A model generated the notes under the pieces. It searched no databases and was not told the DNA's origin. It saw nothing but the letters and a program-made list of their open reading frames with translations. Both the position numbers and the translations under genes were made by a program. Below, one piece after another: positions 35,956-48,060 of a stretch of DNA of 64,000 nucleotides. Source of the stretch: Toxotes chatareus (lineage: Eukaryota; Chordata; Actinopteri; Toxotidae); NCBI GenBank assembly GCA_016801885.1, contig CM028901.1, forward strand, positions 18,053,095 through 18,117,094. The letters run 5' to 3'. How positions within the stretch are numbered: the stretch's first letter is position 1; the number at the start of each line of letters is the position of its first letter.

Positions 35956-38900
35956 TACAAGTGAAGGTGATGCAGAGGTCATATGTTAAGCTCCACATTA
36001 GGAGGAGTTATGGAGTTACTGTATTAAAGGGAAAGCCCCCTCATCCATGCCTCCAACTGCTCCTTGGGACCAATTTAAAATGGCAACAAGATGCAGTCTA
36101 AACAGTGGTATGCATTTACAACAAAAGCAGCAGCAGGTGATTTCCTACAAAGTAACACAATATAGTTAGAATAATCTGCATATACAACAAGACAATCTGA
36201 CAGACCCTGCTTACCACCTCAGTATGAAAAGGGTTAAAACCAGGAAGCCTCACTGGGAGACCCAGGCAAGTGTCAGGCTGGATACCTCTGCAGTATGAAT
36301 GAGGAGACCTACAACCACGGCACATGGCACGTCTAAATATCCCTAACCCTGACAGATAGGACAGGGGGAGCTAGTGAACCAGAGATTGTTACGTTTCAAA
36401 GGCAGTGAGGGGGGAAGAAGTGTTTCCCAGTGTTCCCTACCACGCCAGTATATATCGGATTAATGCTAATACAACCCATCTGAGCTTAGCATTGAGAAGA
36501 GTTTCTCCCTTTGCTATTGTGCAGACTTGCATGAGGCTTATTGCATTAATAGGTTAATTGTTTTAATTGGGCTCTCTGATATGCTAACTGCTATATTCCT
36601 TAACAAATCAGACTAATTTATGTTCTTACATTTCAAACAATAAAAAAAACATACAACGTCACAATTCACTGTAGACAGCATTTATTATTTCCAATTTCCT
36701 ATTATGAATAAATGATAAAGTTTGGATTGAAAGTGTAGAAACACTGTACTGGCTCTGGCAGGCTGGAGGTTATGTAACACACAATCTCAACCCAAGTCAA
36801 AACACTGCAAACTCACAGGGAAAGAAGCGACATCAGCTTCATTAGAGGCAAATGTCACCCACTCACACATCCACATATATACAGTGAACACACACACACA
36901 CTAACCTCATCTGCTTTACTTTATACCGCTCTTTTTCAGTGTAGTAAATAAACCAAATGGAGACCATTTTTCTGCCACCACCCCCCACAAACACTGTTTA
37001 TTCTGATCCTTTGTGTTCCTTCCTCCCCTCTTACAGAATCTCACTGTTTGGTTTTGCAGAGCCACAGTTTCTGGAAAACAGCAAAGATATTGTTTGTTGT
37101 TTTGCAGCAAACTGCGGTAATGATATCACACCAATATTTATGCTGTGGGATTGTGTTTGGTAAAAGTTAAAAAGGAGAGTTCTGCTTTAATTGCATTCAA
37201 GGCCCTAATGTCATGGTGTTGTAGCTACCAGCACATGCAGCGCTCTCATGATTTGGTATTTTCCTTGTCCTTGAAATTCACTTTGCCCATCTGGGTGGTG
37301 TTTTTTGGTCCAGAACATCCAGTGGGAGGAGAGGCGCAAGCAGGCAGACAGAATAATCCACTACTAGTACAACTTTGCAACGTGGTTCAAGCTGGAACGC
37401 CAGTAAATGAGTCTGCGTTTACCCATAAATCAACATGAATGACTCTGACAGCATCTGCAGTGTAGTTTATTTCCTTCTTTTGCAGTTTGTGCCGCTGCAC
37501 CAACATGAACCAAAGCAGCAGTTGCACACAAAAATGCCCACACACCCAAGACCACTTTGCACTTGCCCGATTAAAATAGTTTATTTACTTTGTGAGTATT
37601 ATTCTGTTGTTGCTGTGAATTACAAGGTCAAGGTTATAAGGAAGGGGGGGGGGTTACAAGGTGTGTGTGTGTGTGTGGGGATTGTTTCATGTGGAAACAT
37701 TTGTGATTGGATTTGGACTTGACCATGAAACCTTTCAAGCTCTCAGGGGTAGATTTGTTCTCATTCTTTTGATTACTCACAATCCTGAAGGGACAGAGAG
37801 CTTTAATATATTTCTTACAGCCTTAATTTCTGAAACATTAGCACTAATGAAAGTCCAGAGCTTTCCTCCTGAATACAGGATTTGATGACAGTTATTTATG
37901 AGTCCACACAGAAGCATGAGAAAAGACCGTGCATCCGTTTAGAAACTTTCTGGAAAGTTATAAGAACGTGACACATCGCATCATGCAAAGCTGTCTGTCT
38001 GCTCCTCTGTCGGCTGTCAAGAAACCCCAAGCACGTCAAACACAGTCTTAGCAAAGTTCATTAATCAACACACATGGTTAGACTGTCTGCAGCTGACGGG
38101 CAACTTTTTATGCTGATCTCCTCATGAATCCTCAGTCACTTGGGGTCATTTTCTGCCCCTGTCTGTCTGTCATCTCACTCACTACAGTGTCCTCTGTAGT
38201 AGTGTCCTTCCTCTGAGCCCACTGGCTCACAGGAAACTGTTTTAAACTGTTTTAATAAATAAATTAATAATAATAATAATCTCTTCACTTTTTTCAAAAT
38301 GTAACGTTTTTTTTTTATTTAAACAATGACACAGTAAACATGTACACAAAAAAGGCAAATAAAAAAAATATTGGTGAGTCGCTGTTTCCTGTCACTGCTC
38401 ATTTCTCTCAGGCCATGTTTATCCCTCCATCTCCCGAGACCTCCCATTCTCCATCTGCCCCCACAAGATCTCCCCAGACTGTCTTCCACCTGTTGTCCAT
38501 CCATCTGTGAGCCTGGCTCTCCTTCAGTTTATACTGTTAAAGTTCCTCCACCGAGCCTGCCTGAGTGTGTGTCTGTGTTTGGCTCTCCTCAGCAGCACAG
38601 GTGGGGAAGGAAACTACCATAAAACAGCCATAAAGTCAAAATGAGTGTGAGGGCAGCACCTGCAGCCACACAGCTCCAGTAGAAGTTGGTACGTTGCACA
38701 TACACAAACATAACTGATAACATATAATTCTTCATTTCATCCGTGTAACTTTTGGTTTATTTAATGTTTGCTGGAAGTGCATTAGTTCTATTGTTAGCTG
38801 GCACTTTGCTTAACTTCTGCATATTCAACATTGTGTTGTTACATCAGTTTATCTTAACTTAATTCTATTTTTGAGTTTTACCAGTGCTTGGGGGGTCAAA

Positions 38901-39539
38901 AGGGATGGACACCAGGAAGAAGTGAACCCAATCACAGGAGGTGTTCACCACACCAGGGGGGATTTTAGTTTACATATTTTGTGTATTTAATTAGACTTAA
39001 GTTTTGGTATTTGGGTATTTCTGGCTTAGATTAATGGTTAGTTATTGTGTTAGTGTTTTTACTTCTTTTTTTCTTTTTTAAATGAAATTTTCTCTCTTTT
39101 GGGGATAAATTTAAACACTTATTTTCTCCTCATGCTTACCAGCTTGGTCCCTCTTGCATAAAAGGGAACATGAGGCCTGTAGTAGGACCTTTTTTGAATC
39201 ACTGACTCACCCACAAGTCTGAACCAACTTTGTGTCTCAACAGCTGTTGCAGTGATACAGTGAGTGAGGTTGTGGTTAGAATGAGTCTAGTACAAACTAA
39301 AATACACCTAAAGTAACAGGTTTTTTTAAATGCAGTTTGAAGTTGGATTAAAATTCTTATTATCTAGATATGGATTAAACGTCAAGAGTTTTACTGGACT
39401 ACATATTGAAAATGATCAGACCTGACACTATGGGAAAGTAACCTGGCTTTTTTTTTATGATTAAAAATAATTCTAAAGTAACATTAGTGCTCAGAAATGA
39501 AAGCACTGGTGAATCATCATTATCATACTGGTGTCTTTG

Positions 39540-39860
39540 AGAATAGCTCGGTGCTGGTGACCGTGAAGCCGGGGTGGTTTGATGTCGATGAGAATAAGTT
39601 AGCGTGATCCGACAGAGTCTGCCGTCTCCTCTGACTCATCTCCGAGCTGCGCTGTTCGGCTCCCAGCTCCTCCTCAGGACGTTAGCGGGGGGAGACGAGC
39701 CGCACTGCGTGACGGGGCCGCCCGGCACGCTCGCTGCTCGTCTCCCCCATCGCTCTGACACCCGAGATTACACTGGTGTCCAATTTTTTCGACAGCAGCG
39801 ATATCAACATGTGTCACGAAGCCAAAAATCCAAGAGTGCTGCAGTCAGTCCGCGTACACT
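39540..39860. promoter_or_regulatory. CpG-rich patch, possible promoter or first exon
   Basis: CpG dinucleotides are dense here (about 39545-39745), whereas they are scarce in most of the window. The sequence is GC-rich, with no transposon features that I recognise. In vertebrates such patches often mark promoters and first exons. ORFs on the plus strand (103 aa at 39604-39915, 81 aa at 39776-40021) show no domain, and a short minus-strand ATG near 39751 is followed by a stop after about 22 codons. No splice structure can be fixed from sequence alone, so I list it as a candidate regulatory region only. Confidence 0.35.
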
Positions 39861-40879
39861 GCAGCAGGTTCGCTTTCACAGAGCCTGGAGCTGCTGCTGT
39901 ATTATGCATCACTGAAGATTGTGTTTTGTTTTGTTTTTTTTCACAGTCTGTACAGACGTGGGATGATCCCCCCCCAAAAAAAAAATCTCTGGCTGCAGTT
40001 CAGATTGTTGGTTTGCTTTAGATTAAAAGCAGTACTACAGTCTTAGGATTTAGCAGAAGGCTGTGCCCCTTCATTCATATATTCTCATCTGCAGTCATCT
40101 GCAGCATGGAGAAGATAAATGAAGGGAGAAAGTGGCTTTGCTGTGGTTTGACTGAACAGTGGGGACGACTGTAGTGGGATGTGAGCACAGTTGTCTGGAT
40201 GCAGCAGTGGGGATTTTTTTTTTTTTTTTTAAACACGAGCCCCCAGCTGAGGTTCCTCTGATCTGTCTCCCGCAGGGAAGCTGCTCTGCTCACAGCATTA
40301 CAAAGACATTCAATTACTTTCATCAGGTCCTGCAGGCGCCTGCAGCCCCAGCCCAACAGCAGCACTGCAGCATTACATGCCATGCAATGCTATTTTGATT
40401 GATTCTATCTATTGTGATGCTCCCCTGTAAATGAAAAAAGTCAACATTTATTTCATTAAAGAAGCTGCTGTCTGTCTAAATTTGAACCGAGTCAGTTGAA
40501 TCTGGACTGGCTTTTTCCCCCCACATTTTCTTCTTTACATCTTCACACATCTGGACAGCTGACAGGGCTTGGTTTTACATCCTCTGGGTTCTCTGACGTC
40601 CTGCCACAAGCTTGGTCCCTATTCATCTAGCAGAGGAGTTAGCGTTGACCAGTGTTATATCTTGAGCCTTTTTTTGCCCAATTACAAAAACGTTTTTGGA
40701 CTCATTATGAGTAAGAGGCCAGTTGTATCATACAAGCATGCAAGGATAATAAAAAAAAGCAGTGCAGTGGAGTAGGTTATTAAGGATGCAACACAACATA
40801 GTGTCTGTGCATCTGTGTCTGTTTGGCTCACAAAAATAGCTCTCAGTAGGCTGCAGGTAGACTTTGAACTAAATCCAGT
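39861..40879. other. Non-coding stretch, nothing recognised
   Basis: No supportable gene. Poly-T (about 40213-40230) and poly-A (39975-39984) runs are present. Overlapping ORFs on both strands at 40075-40398 have no domain. Confidence 0.45.
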
Positions 40880-41165
40880 TAATCTTCCCAAATTCCACCA
40901 CTTTCAGCTTCTCTTCATCGGCTCCTTATCCATGTCAGATCAGACTTTAAGGTGCTTTTGGTGACGTCACATGATGACCTGCTCTTCACCCTCAGAGCGC
41001 AGGGCTCCTGTCTGTACCCGGAGTTAAAGAGAAGTCAGCAGGCTGCTGAGCCTTTTTCCCATCATGCCTCCTTCCTCTGGAGCAACCTCCCTGCTGACAT
41101 CAGACTGTCTGACTCCAGTGAAGCATTTAAAACTTCAACTTTACACTTTTAAACTCATTGTTATG
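40880..41165 (+). pseudogene. LINE ORF2 C-terminal fragment (L2/Rex-like)
   Basis: In frame at 40952-41152 the sequence ends SFLWSNLPADIRLSDSSEAF then KTSTLHF. This matches the 'LWN.LP..IR..DS...FK..LKTHLF' end that closes ORF2 of many teleost LINEs. The part just upstream (40880-40950) has the expected 'Q..F...LLV.K' region in another frame. A natural stop follows at 41150. Reverse transcriptase and endonuclease are absent, so this is a 5'-truncated copy. Its 3' tail probably continues, with a MITE in between, to about 41790. Confidence 0.72.
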
Positions 41166-41499
41166 GTGAACTTACTGAAACACACTGCATCTCTCTGACC
41201 CTCTGTTTGTATATTCCCTCAACCACATGAGAGTCCAGGCTGTGTGTCTCTCTTTGTCTTTCTTTCTCTCTCTGTCCCTCTATTTTCTCATCCCTTGTCT
41301 ATTTTCACTCAGGCTCTCTGTGCTGGTCCATAGTCCATCCTGAGACCAGATCAGATTTATCTGTGTCCCTGTTTATGAAACTGTGTATAAAGTAGGTCAA
41401 ACTAACTCGACCTGCAGCAGCTATGACATCAACATGGTGCTGACACACTGATGCTTCAGTATTAATCATCTAATTATGTTAGATATATAATAAAAGGGA

Positions 41500-41640
41500 C
41501 CAAAGCAGTACTTTTACTGTAATACTTAAACTACATTTTGCTGCTAATTCTTATGTACTTTTACTTGTGATGGATTATTTTTACTTTGTTGTATTGGTAC
41601 TTTTACTTAAGTAAAGTTCTGTACAGGCAACATCTATTTC
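41500..41640 (-). repeat. MITE fragment with 'AAGTAAAAGTAC' motifs
   Basis: Blocks such as 'GTACTTTTACTTGTGATGGA' and 'GGTACTTTTACTTAAGTAAA' are hallmarks of a very common short inverted-repeat element in teleosts. A left-end fragment of the same family lies at 17758-17832. Clean ends and a target duplication were not found. Confidence 0.55.
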
Positions 41641-41800
41641 CTGCTTGTCCTGGAAGAGGGACCCCTCCTCCGTTTCTCTTCCTGTTAAAGGATTTTTTGA
41701 TTCAAGGGTCTGAGATCAGACGGTGTCGTATCCTTACCAAAGTGTTGAGCTGATTTGTCATTTGTCATATTGAGCTATAGAAATAACATTTGACTTGACT
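41641..41800 (+). repeat. LINE 3' tail fragment
   Basis: 'CTCTTCCTGTTAAAGGATTT' followed by a diverged region and the terminal 'TTGAGCTATAGAAATAACAT' then TTGACTTGAC. The end is like that of the LINE at 31591-32145, which ends CTATATAAATACAACTGACTTGACTTGAC-type. It is probably the tail of the LINE fragment at 40880-41165. Confidence 0.5.
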
Positions 41801-44375
41801 GAACTCACTCTCAACCAAACCACAGTGAGCAATCCAAGGTTTCCAGAGCTTGTAGGTCCATCAAGTCAGAGACCGCTTTCTGTTCACCTGCTCTTGGAAC
41901 AGCAAAATAGTTTGTTGGTCATGAAGTCAAACACTTGAATAAGACTTGTACATGTACACTGTAGATGCCACTCAAATACGAAATGTTAATCCAACCCTGT
42001 CCTTTTATAAGATCAAAGAGACTATTAAGTGCAAGGAGCCAACACATCAAAATGTTCCAGCTCTTAAATTATTAGAAGGAGTTTGAAACATTTGCTTTGC
42101 ATGTCTCTTATATAACAGTCCAATCAGCAAGTCTGCCTTTTCCACTGATGGGTTTGGAGGGTTTAGCCCCCCCTCCCCACTTTTGATCCATGGGGCCTTT
42201 TTAAGCAGTGAAAAAAGAAAGTGAAGACAGGCAAAGGAAGGAGACACACACAGCCATCTTATTTTCTCTCAAAGAAGTACACATAGGTGGCTAACACCAT
42301 GATAAAAAGAATATTTGAGGGTGAATGGAAAAGATTGTGTGTCAGCGCCAAGACCTGTGTGTTGTCGCTGTTGTTACATAGCAGTCTGGTGTTGTAGGAG
42401 CTAAAAATACTACCGGTCTGCCTAATGTCAGAGTGAGACCATGTCAAAGTGTTGTCCTTTTCACTTGCTCCTGAGGAGTAATACAGATAAAAAATAAAAG
42501 CTAATGATTAAATAACTAGTAGTAATAAGCAATAATATTAAGGTTAAAAAATGGTAGCATTCCCTGAGAGGTGTATTGCACTGAATATATAGTAAACAGC
42601 AAGTAGTGGTAGCATTTAAGGATAAAGTGCACAGAGATGTGCATCATCACTGCTAACTGCAGGCTGATGTGGCACTGAAACCCAGTGGACGCTGCCTTTA
42701 AAGGCACAGTCAAACACAATCGGGCCCACAGGGATGATTGTCCAGGCTGGGGTGAACTCCTGTGTGTGTGTGTGTGTGGACAACAATATTACTGTGAGCA
42801 CTCGTGTATCACATCACGCGCTCAGTTGTGCCCCAACGCTCGTCCATGAGTATCAAGACGCTATTAAGATCACAGTGAGGGGAAGTTGTGCAGAAATGCA
42901 ACGTTGCTACTACTACTGAAAAGAGGGATTATATTTCTGCTGATGTGCCAGCGAAAATAATCAAATGCAGTAATAAATGAGTATTAAAGTAACTTGGCAG
43001 GAAGTCATCCTCGAATCGAGGCTGAATATCTTTTTTTTTCTTCCATTCACAGGTGTAAGTGAAGGGGTTTGAGTTGATATTTCCTCCTGTTCAGCAGTTT
43101 TTATTGATGTATTTTTAGCTCTTTGCTCAGCGTTCAGAAGCCAGAGGAAATGGAAGCTATTAAAGATGCTGTAGAACCGAATCTGTTATTGTAAGAGGAG
43201 CATCTGTGAGTTATAAACTCTGCAAATGATTCACAGTACAATCAACTTAAAGTCTGTGTTCTGATTCAAGCCTCTTCCGTCTGGATTCAGGGGAGATTCT
43301 GACCTCACATGGTGGCATCAGCACAATGTGTTGTTACTGCCAGACCCGGTTCCAGGATAAATGTACTATAGGTGCTCGACTGGATTCACAACCGACTGAT
43401 GCACTAAATATGCTACTTAAAGGAAGTGTTCAGCATTTAGGAAGGCAGTCTCTTTAATAAGGTTAGCACTGGCGCCAATATGGATCCAACAGATCAAACA
43501 TGCACCAACATTTTTTTTTAATCTGCTGGTAGCTCTAGAGGAAAGGCCAGTCAGTAGGATTCATCTTCTCTCAGTCCAACCATCATTATTACCACTGCAG
43601 CAAGGATTTACTGCAGTACTTATGAGCTTAAACTCCAAGATAAGGTGAAACTGAATCTTGTTCTTGAGAAACGTTCAGAACATTCGGTTCCTAAGAGAAC
43701 AGGAAGTCCATAACCTGTTTAGTTCTTCTAGCAGCATGGACTAAGGATGACAAAATGGGCCAAGTGGTTGGTTGCTCTGTCCAACATTTTTTAAAGTGCT
43801 TCTTTAAAAGACCTTTGGAAACTTTCTCTGGTGGCAATAAAAGGAACTGCTTAATATCTGCTTTAAATCTCAGTTATAGTGGTTCCCGTGTGATCTGCAG
43901 ACAACCGCATCGGTGAGAGGCCGATGAAAGTGCATCATGTGGAACCACTGATGTTCTGGGACTGTAAAGCCCACTAAGGTATTTTATGTGATACAAATAA
44001 ACCTGTTTATTTACATACATGCTTCAACCTAATTTTGGCTCCTTCATTACACTTAAAATGTCCAAAAACCCCCCAACTTTATAGAAGTGCAACACTAAAC
44101 AACCCAGAACACTGGGCTCCACACAACCTGACCAAACAGCATTTCATGGACAGTGAATTAACATTTAAAGAGATGTGTGTGAGCAAAGATTAAAAAATGA
44201 TAAATTTCACACTGGTTGTTTTGGATTTGATGTGCTTATACTGAATTGGGGGCAGGCACAAGCTGATTGGTGGTCAGAGTTTTTCAGCTTGCACCACTGC
44301 ACACACACACTGTCCTGAAAATGTATATAAACCTGTTGCGTGGGAGTGGTTTGCATCCTCCAGCCCAGAAGGAAC
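41801..44375. other. Non-coding stretch, nothing recognised
   Basis: No supportable gene. A (TG)9 array lies at 42761-42778. The short ORFs show no domain. Confidence 0.5.
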
Positions 44376-44485
44376 CCACACTAGCATGTTCTCCCCGTGC
44401 TTGTGTGGGTTCCCTCTGGGTACTCCAGCTTCCTCCCACAGTCCAGATACACGCAGATCAGGTCAGTCTGTGACAGGTGTATCAG
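44376..44485 (+). repeat. SINE-like dispersed repeat, middle fragment
   Basis: 'CTAGCATGTTCTCCCCGTGC', 'TGTGGGTTCCCTCTGGGTAC' and 'TCCAGCTTCCTCCCACAGTC' are the middle blocks of the repeat also seen at 33620-33810. Both ends are missing. Confidence 0.6.
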
Positions 44486-45479
44486 GATATTGTGTGTTCC
44501 GCTCCATACAGATGCATTAGTACAATGGTTTTACTGTTGTGTTTGTTGTAGTCATCCTTGTTGAAATCCTTGAAAATACCTGGAACATGGAGTTAGTCCA
44601 AGTTCATACGAGCTCTGGAGCAGAGGCAAAATGTAGTCCCAGGAACTGGTCCAGAGAGGGAGGGTGAGAGCAGAGGAAGGAATAGCTGAACCTGTAAAGA
44701 TGAATGCACGTTATTCTATTCTTTAAGGCCCTGCAGTGGAACTAAGCTGTCTGAGCACAACAATGCAGACTTGGTTTGGGTCTTTGTGGGATTAGATTTA
44801 TGGCTGCTGAGAGAAGCCTCACAGGGCCTCCAGTTACGAAGTGATACTCTGTGCTGACAAGCCAATGAAATCAAGAAGCAGAGAGAGGAGCAAAAAGCTG
44901 ATAACACATGATAATTATCCCCCTGCAAGCTGACAACGGTTTAATCCAGAGCTGAGGAGCGAGCCTGTGGGAATCACTGATAGTGTCATCGTGGGGCTGC
45001 AGTGACAGCTTTGCTGGGAGAGGGGTTTTATTCAGCAGGACCATAATTAATCATGGAAACAAATGTGTAATGAGATGATTATGATGGTAAAGATTGTTAT
45101 TGGTGGTGGGATTTGTGTGTCAACAGCTGCTGTTGCAATAGAGGTAAAATGACCTACACTGAATGAGCCAAAGGTCGGAATCACAACCACAAAATAAAGA
45201 AATCTCTCATGTTTCTTATGAGATTTTTCACAAATCTCAAGTTCTCTTCAATGAACTTCCAGTGTGTTATGGAAACACTGAATGCTGAGGGGCGACATTT
45301 AGTGTTTTGGATGCATTTGATGTCTGGTCATTACTAACATTGAGAGGGACAAATTTCCACAATTCACATGTTGACAGAGACCACCCATTCCCCCGGGGGG
45401 GTTCAACATAATTCCTTGATCATTGTAGTGTGAGTCCATGTGGACTCAATTACTTTGATACAACTGATACACTTATTTT
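44486..45479. other. Non-coding stretch, nothing recognised
   Basis: No ORF with a domain. A 10-bp C/G palindrome at about 45391-45400 is the only local oddity. Confidence 0.45.
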
Positions 45480-45840
45480 ATTTCATCCTTATTTAATCAG
45501 GTCGTCTCATTGAGATTCAGGTCTCTTTTCAAGAGAAACCTGAGAACAATAAAACATTCATAGTCACACAAGAGTCATAACAGCATCAGATAATAGAGAA
45601 GGTTATGAAGGACTCTGGTTTGAGGGCAGATTGATGTTCATCCTATTTAAAAGGTGCATTTAAAACCAGTTCTGCCAAGGTTTGTGAGTACATGTCTAAG
45701 GTTCAGTAGTTGCTGGATTATACTCTGTAGTTTAAGATTTAAATGTTGAAAGAGATGAGAGATGATATTTCTTCTTGTCTGGAGGGAAGTCCATCCCACC
45801 TTGTGATACAGTATATTACCAGGAAACATTTCCAGGTTCA
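45480..45840. repeat. Interspersed repeat fragment of uncertain class
   Basis: 'TTATTTAATCAGGTCGTCTC' then 'ATTGAGATTCAGGTCTCTTT' then 'TCAAGAGAAACCTGAGAACA' resembles a dispersed fish repeat that I recall but cannot class. The block holds a small hairpin (TCAGGTCTCTT with AAGAGAAACCTGA, 45520-45543). No boundary found. Confidence 0.35.
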
Positions 45841-46018
45841 TGACGAGACCTTTTTTTCATGTTCTTAAGAGATGCTGCAGTCTTCCAAAACGTACAGGAG
45901 CCGTTGTGACAAGAAGAGAGAGCCTTCATGATCAAACAGGTGCAGATCTATCATTGTTGTCTAGACCAGTCTTCAGTGGTGCCACTAGATCTAGCCCCGT
46001 ACCGAGCTTTGTCTCCGT

Positions 46019-46474
46019 TGTGACATGATCTGCCTCAACTTGAGTGGCTTCCTATGGACTCTATGCTTCCTGTTTTATTTTGTCATCACTTACCTGTTGT
46101 ATATTTGGTTGTTTTACTTCCTGTCTTTGTGTATCTTTTCCCGCCTGTGTGATCACCCGCCTAATCAGTTTCACCGGTTGCCTCCCTTGTGTATTTAAAT
46201 CTCTGTGTTCCCGTCTGTCTTTGTCGGTTTGTCTGTTCAATTCCCTCCTGTTACTTTCTGCTTCTGTCTAATTTCCTGTTCTTGTTCCTAAGTTTTTTTT
46301 TTTCCCTGTGGTTTTGGTGCTGAGTTTTGGATTTCCTGAGTTTTGTTCCTGCCCGGACTCTAAGTTTCTTCACCCATCAGCCTGTAAGCCATCTTTTTGT
46401 AATTAAAGTATCTTCACTGAATCTGCCTGCCAGCGAGTTTGCATTTCCCTGTGTTCCTGGCTTCTGCCGTAACA
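46019..46474 (+). mobile_element. Solo LTR of a Ty3/Gypsy (sushi-like) retrotransposon
   Basis: About 456 bp from TGTGACATGATCTGCC to CTGCCGTAACA, giving TG...CA ends. The interior is collinear with the LTR at 53511-54116: 'TTCCTGTTTTATTTTGTCAT', 'TACTTCCTGTCTTTGTGTA', 'TCACCGGTTGCC', TATTTAAA (46192-46199), then GTCGGTTTGT (46223-46232) and an ATTAAA signal (46402-46407). The TATA box and the GTCGGTTTGT motif are 31 bp apart, the same spacing as in the other LTR. No internal region or second LTR flanks it, and I see no matching target duplication (TCCGT on the left, CACTG on the right). It is therefore an older solo LTR or a rearranged copy. Confidence 0.75.
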
Positions 46475-47469
46475 CACTGAGGATAGTGGTGGACAGCTGC
46501 AGGGAGAACCAAGGATTATGTCTGTTTTTAATTGAGTGTGTTTTGTATGGAGTGTGTCTGTCTGTTTGAAAACTGTAAAAAGAAAAAATACTATCAGCGT
46601 CAGGAAAGCACAAATCCAATTGTTAGAGCTGTGACAGAACCAGTCCAGGTTTCACTGTCATCATTTCAGAAGAGGCATAAAGAGAATCAATATTTGCTGA
46701 AGGGAGGTGATACGTACTAATAATGGTCATGTGCATGTGATTACCAACATAGAGATCTAATAGTATATATTTACATTTTAGGCTGAGAGCAAAAGCTTTT
46801 ACATAAACTTGATTTTTGCAGGAGATACCATTTGACGTCAATTACTACGCCTAGACAAGCGGCCATATTTAGAAACTGGATAAAAACTTGCAATGCGATC
46901 ACACCAGCTGAAATGTAAAAATCAGTTTTTATCTTAATGGTCTGTAGTTGTACCTACAAGTGCTCAAAGCTACCTCTGTGGTAGTTCCTGCCATGATAAC
47001 ATACACACACACACACACACACACAGACTCACAAAGTGAAAACAGTAACCAGCCATGGCGTCGCAGCTGGTAATAACAGGAGTGGTATGTGAATTTAGAA
47101 GATTGCTGGAGGCTCCTGACTCCACATGAACAATGGGGGGGTGAGCAAAGGGAGCCAATTAGTCTGGTTCTAGGACCCTGGGGGTGTCAATGGTGGTGGA
47201 ACTTGTCAGAGTGTGTGGAGGTCGTGTGTTACATATTTAGACACAGGGCTCATGGATGCAGGTGCAACAGACAGCCTTGTTTTTAATCCCCAGTTTAGTG
47301 CACAATGTGAGTACTTTATAACAGTGCCCCATACTGGCAGCATCTTTCTTTTTTCTTTTTCCATTTTTTTTTTGAAGGATACGTCTAGATAATCATATGA
47401 ACTATAATGATATGAATTTAGCTCTGTTACCTGTATAACCTAAACTCCAAGGGACCTTACACTATGTAG
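46475..47469. other. Non-coding stretch with an (AC)n array
   Basis: No supportable gene. An (AC)12 microsatellite lies at 47003-47026. The ORFs at 46327-46619 run out of the solo LTR on both strands and are not genes. Confidence 0.5.
47003..47026. repeat. (AC)12 microsatellite
   Basis: Twelve uninterrupted AC units. Confidence 0.95.
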
Positions 47470-48060
47470 AAATTGCTGATGCTCTCCACCCTTACTGCCG
47501 AGATCAAAGCGTTTGCTCATGTCTCAGCATCCCTTCGTGAGCCTTATGTGACCAAATTGGTTCACTGCAACCAGACAGGGTTCATTAAGTCACGACAGGC
47601 CTTTAATAATATGTCGACTCCTGCATTATCACACATGCTGTAAAAGATGTTGCATCTCCAAGCACTGTTTTAAGCCTTGATACAGAAAAAGCATAACAGG
47701 CTTGAGTGGAATGTGTTGGAAGCACTGAGACAATTCAGATTTGGTTGAAAAGTCATTAAAATCACTCAACAGCTATAAAAAAACACTACAGCTTTGAGTA
47801 TTACTGGTGGTATTGCCACACCCCTATTTTTCATCACCCACTCTTTTCTTCAAACCTGCCCCCTGGGTTCCTCTTTATTTGCCCTGTCACCCGAACCACT
47901 TGCACAGATTCTTAGAGAACATCCATCCGTTTTTTCCATTTTATCTGAATGTTACCAGTCATTCAATCTCCCTGCATGCTGATGACATTTTCTTTTATGT
48001 TGATAAAATTCCCAATCGTCTTGAATCATGTTTGGGGGCATTTATGAAAATCTTGTATCT
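47470..48060 (+). pseudogene. L1-like (Tx1/Swimmer-type) LINE reverse transcriptase remnant
   Basis: Blocks in order on the plus strand: VHCNQTGFIKSRQAFNN (about 47550-47600, the 'DQTGFI.GR' region); 'LEWN.LEALR.F.FG' (about 47706-47750, from the block after the first catalytic aspartate); CPLGSSLFALSPEPLAQIL (about 47859-47915, the 'GCPLSP.LF.L..EPLA' box); and HADDIFFYVDK (47975-48007), the diverged YADD catalytic box. Stops and frame changes separate the blocks. It ends abruptly near 48060, where an oppositely oriented Gypsy fragment begins. Confidence 0.82.

Larger units (their letters stand above)
33811..39539. other. Non-coding stretch with simple repeats
   Basis: No supportable gene. 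A (GT)13 array lies at 34451-34476, a (GT)8 at 37661-37677, a (TAA)n at 38265-38280 and a T-run at about 34371-34390. A small LINE 3'-region scrap is at 35910-35955. The ORFs at 36916-37885 and 38319-38622 overlap others and have no domain. Confidence 0.5.

Noticed and set aside
45391..45400. C5G5 palindrome
   Set aside because: Too short and of low complexity; likely chance.
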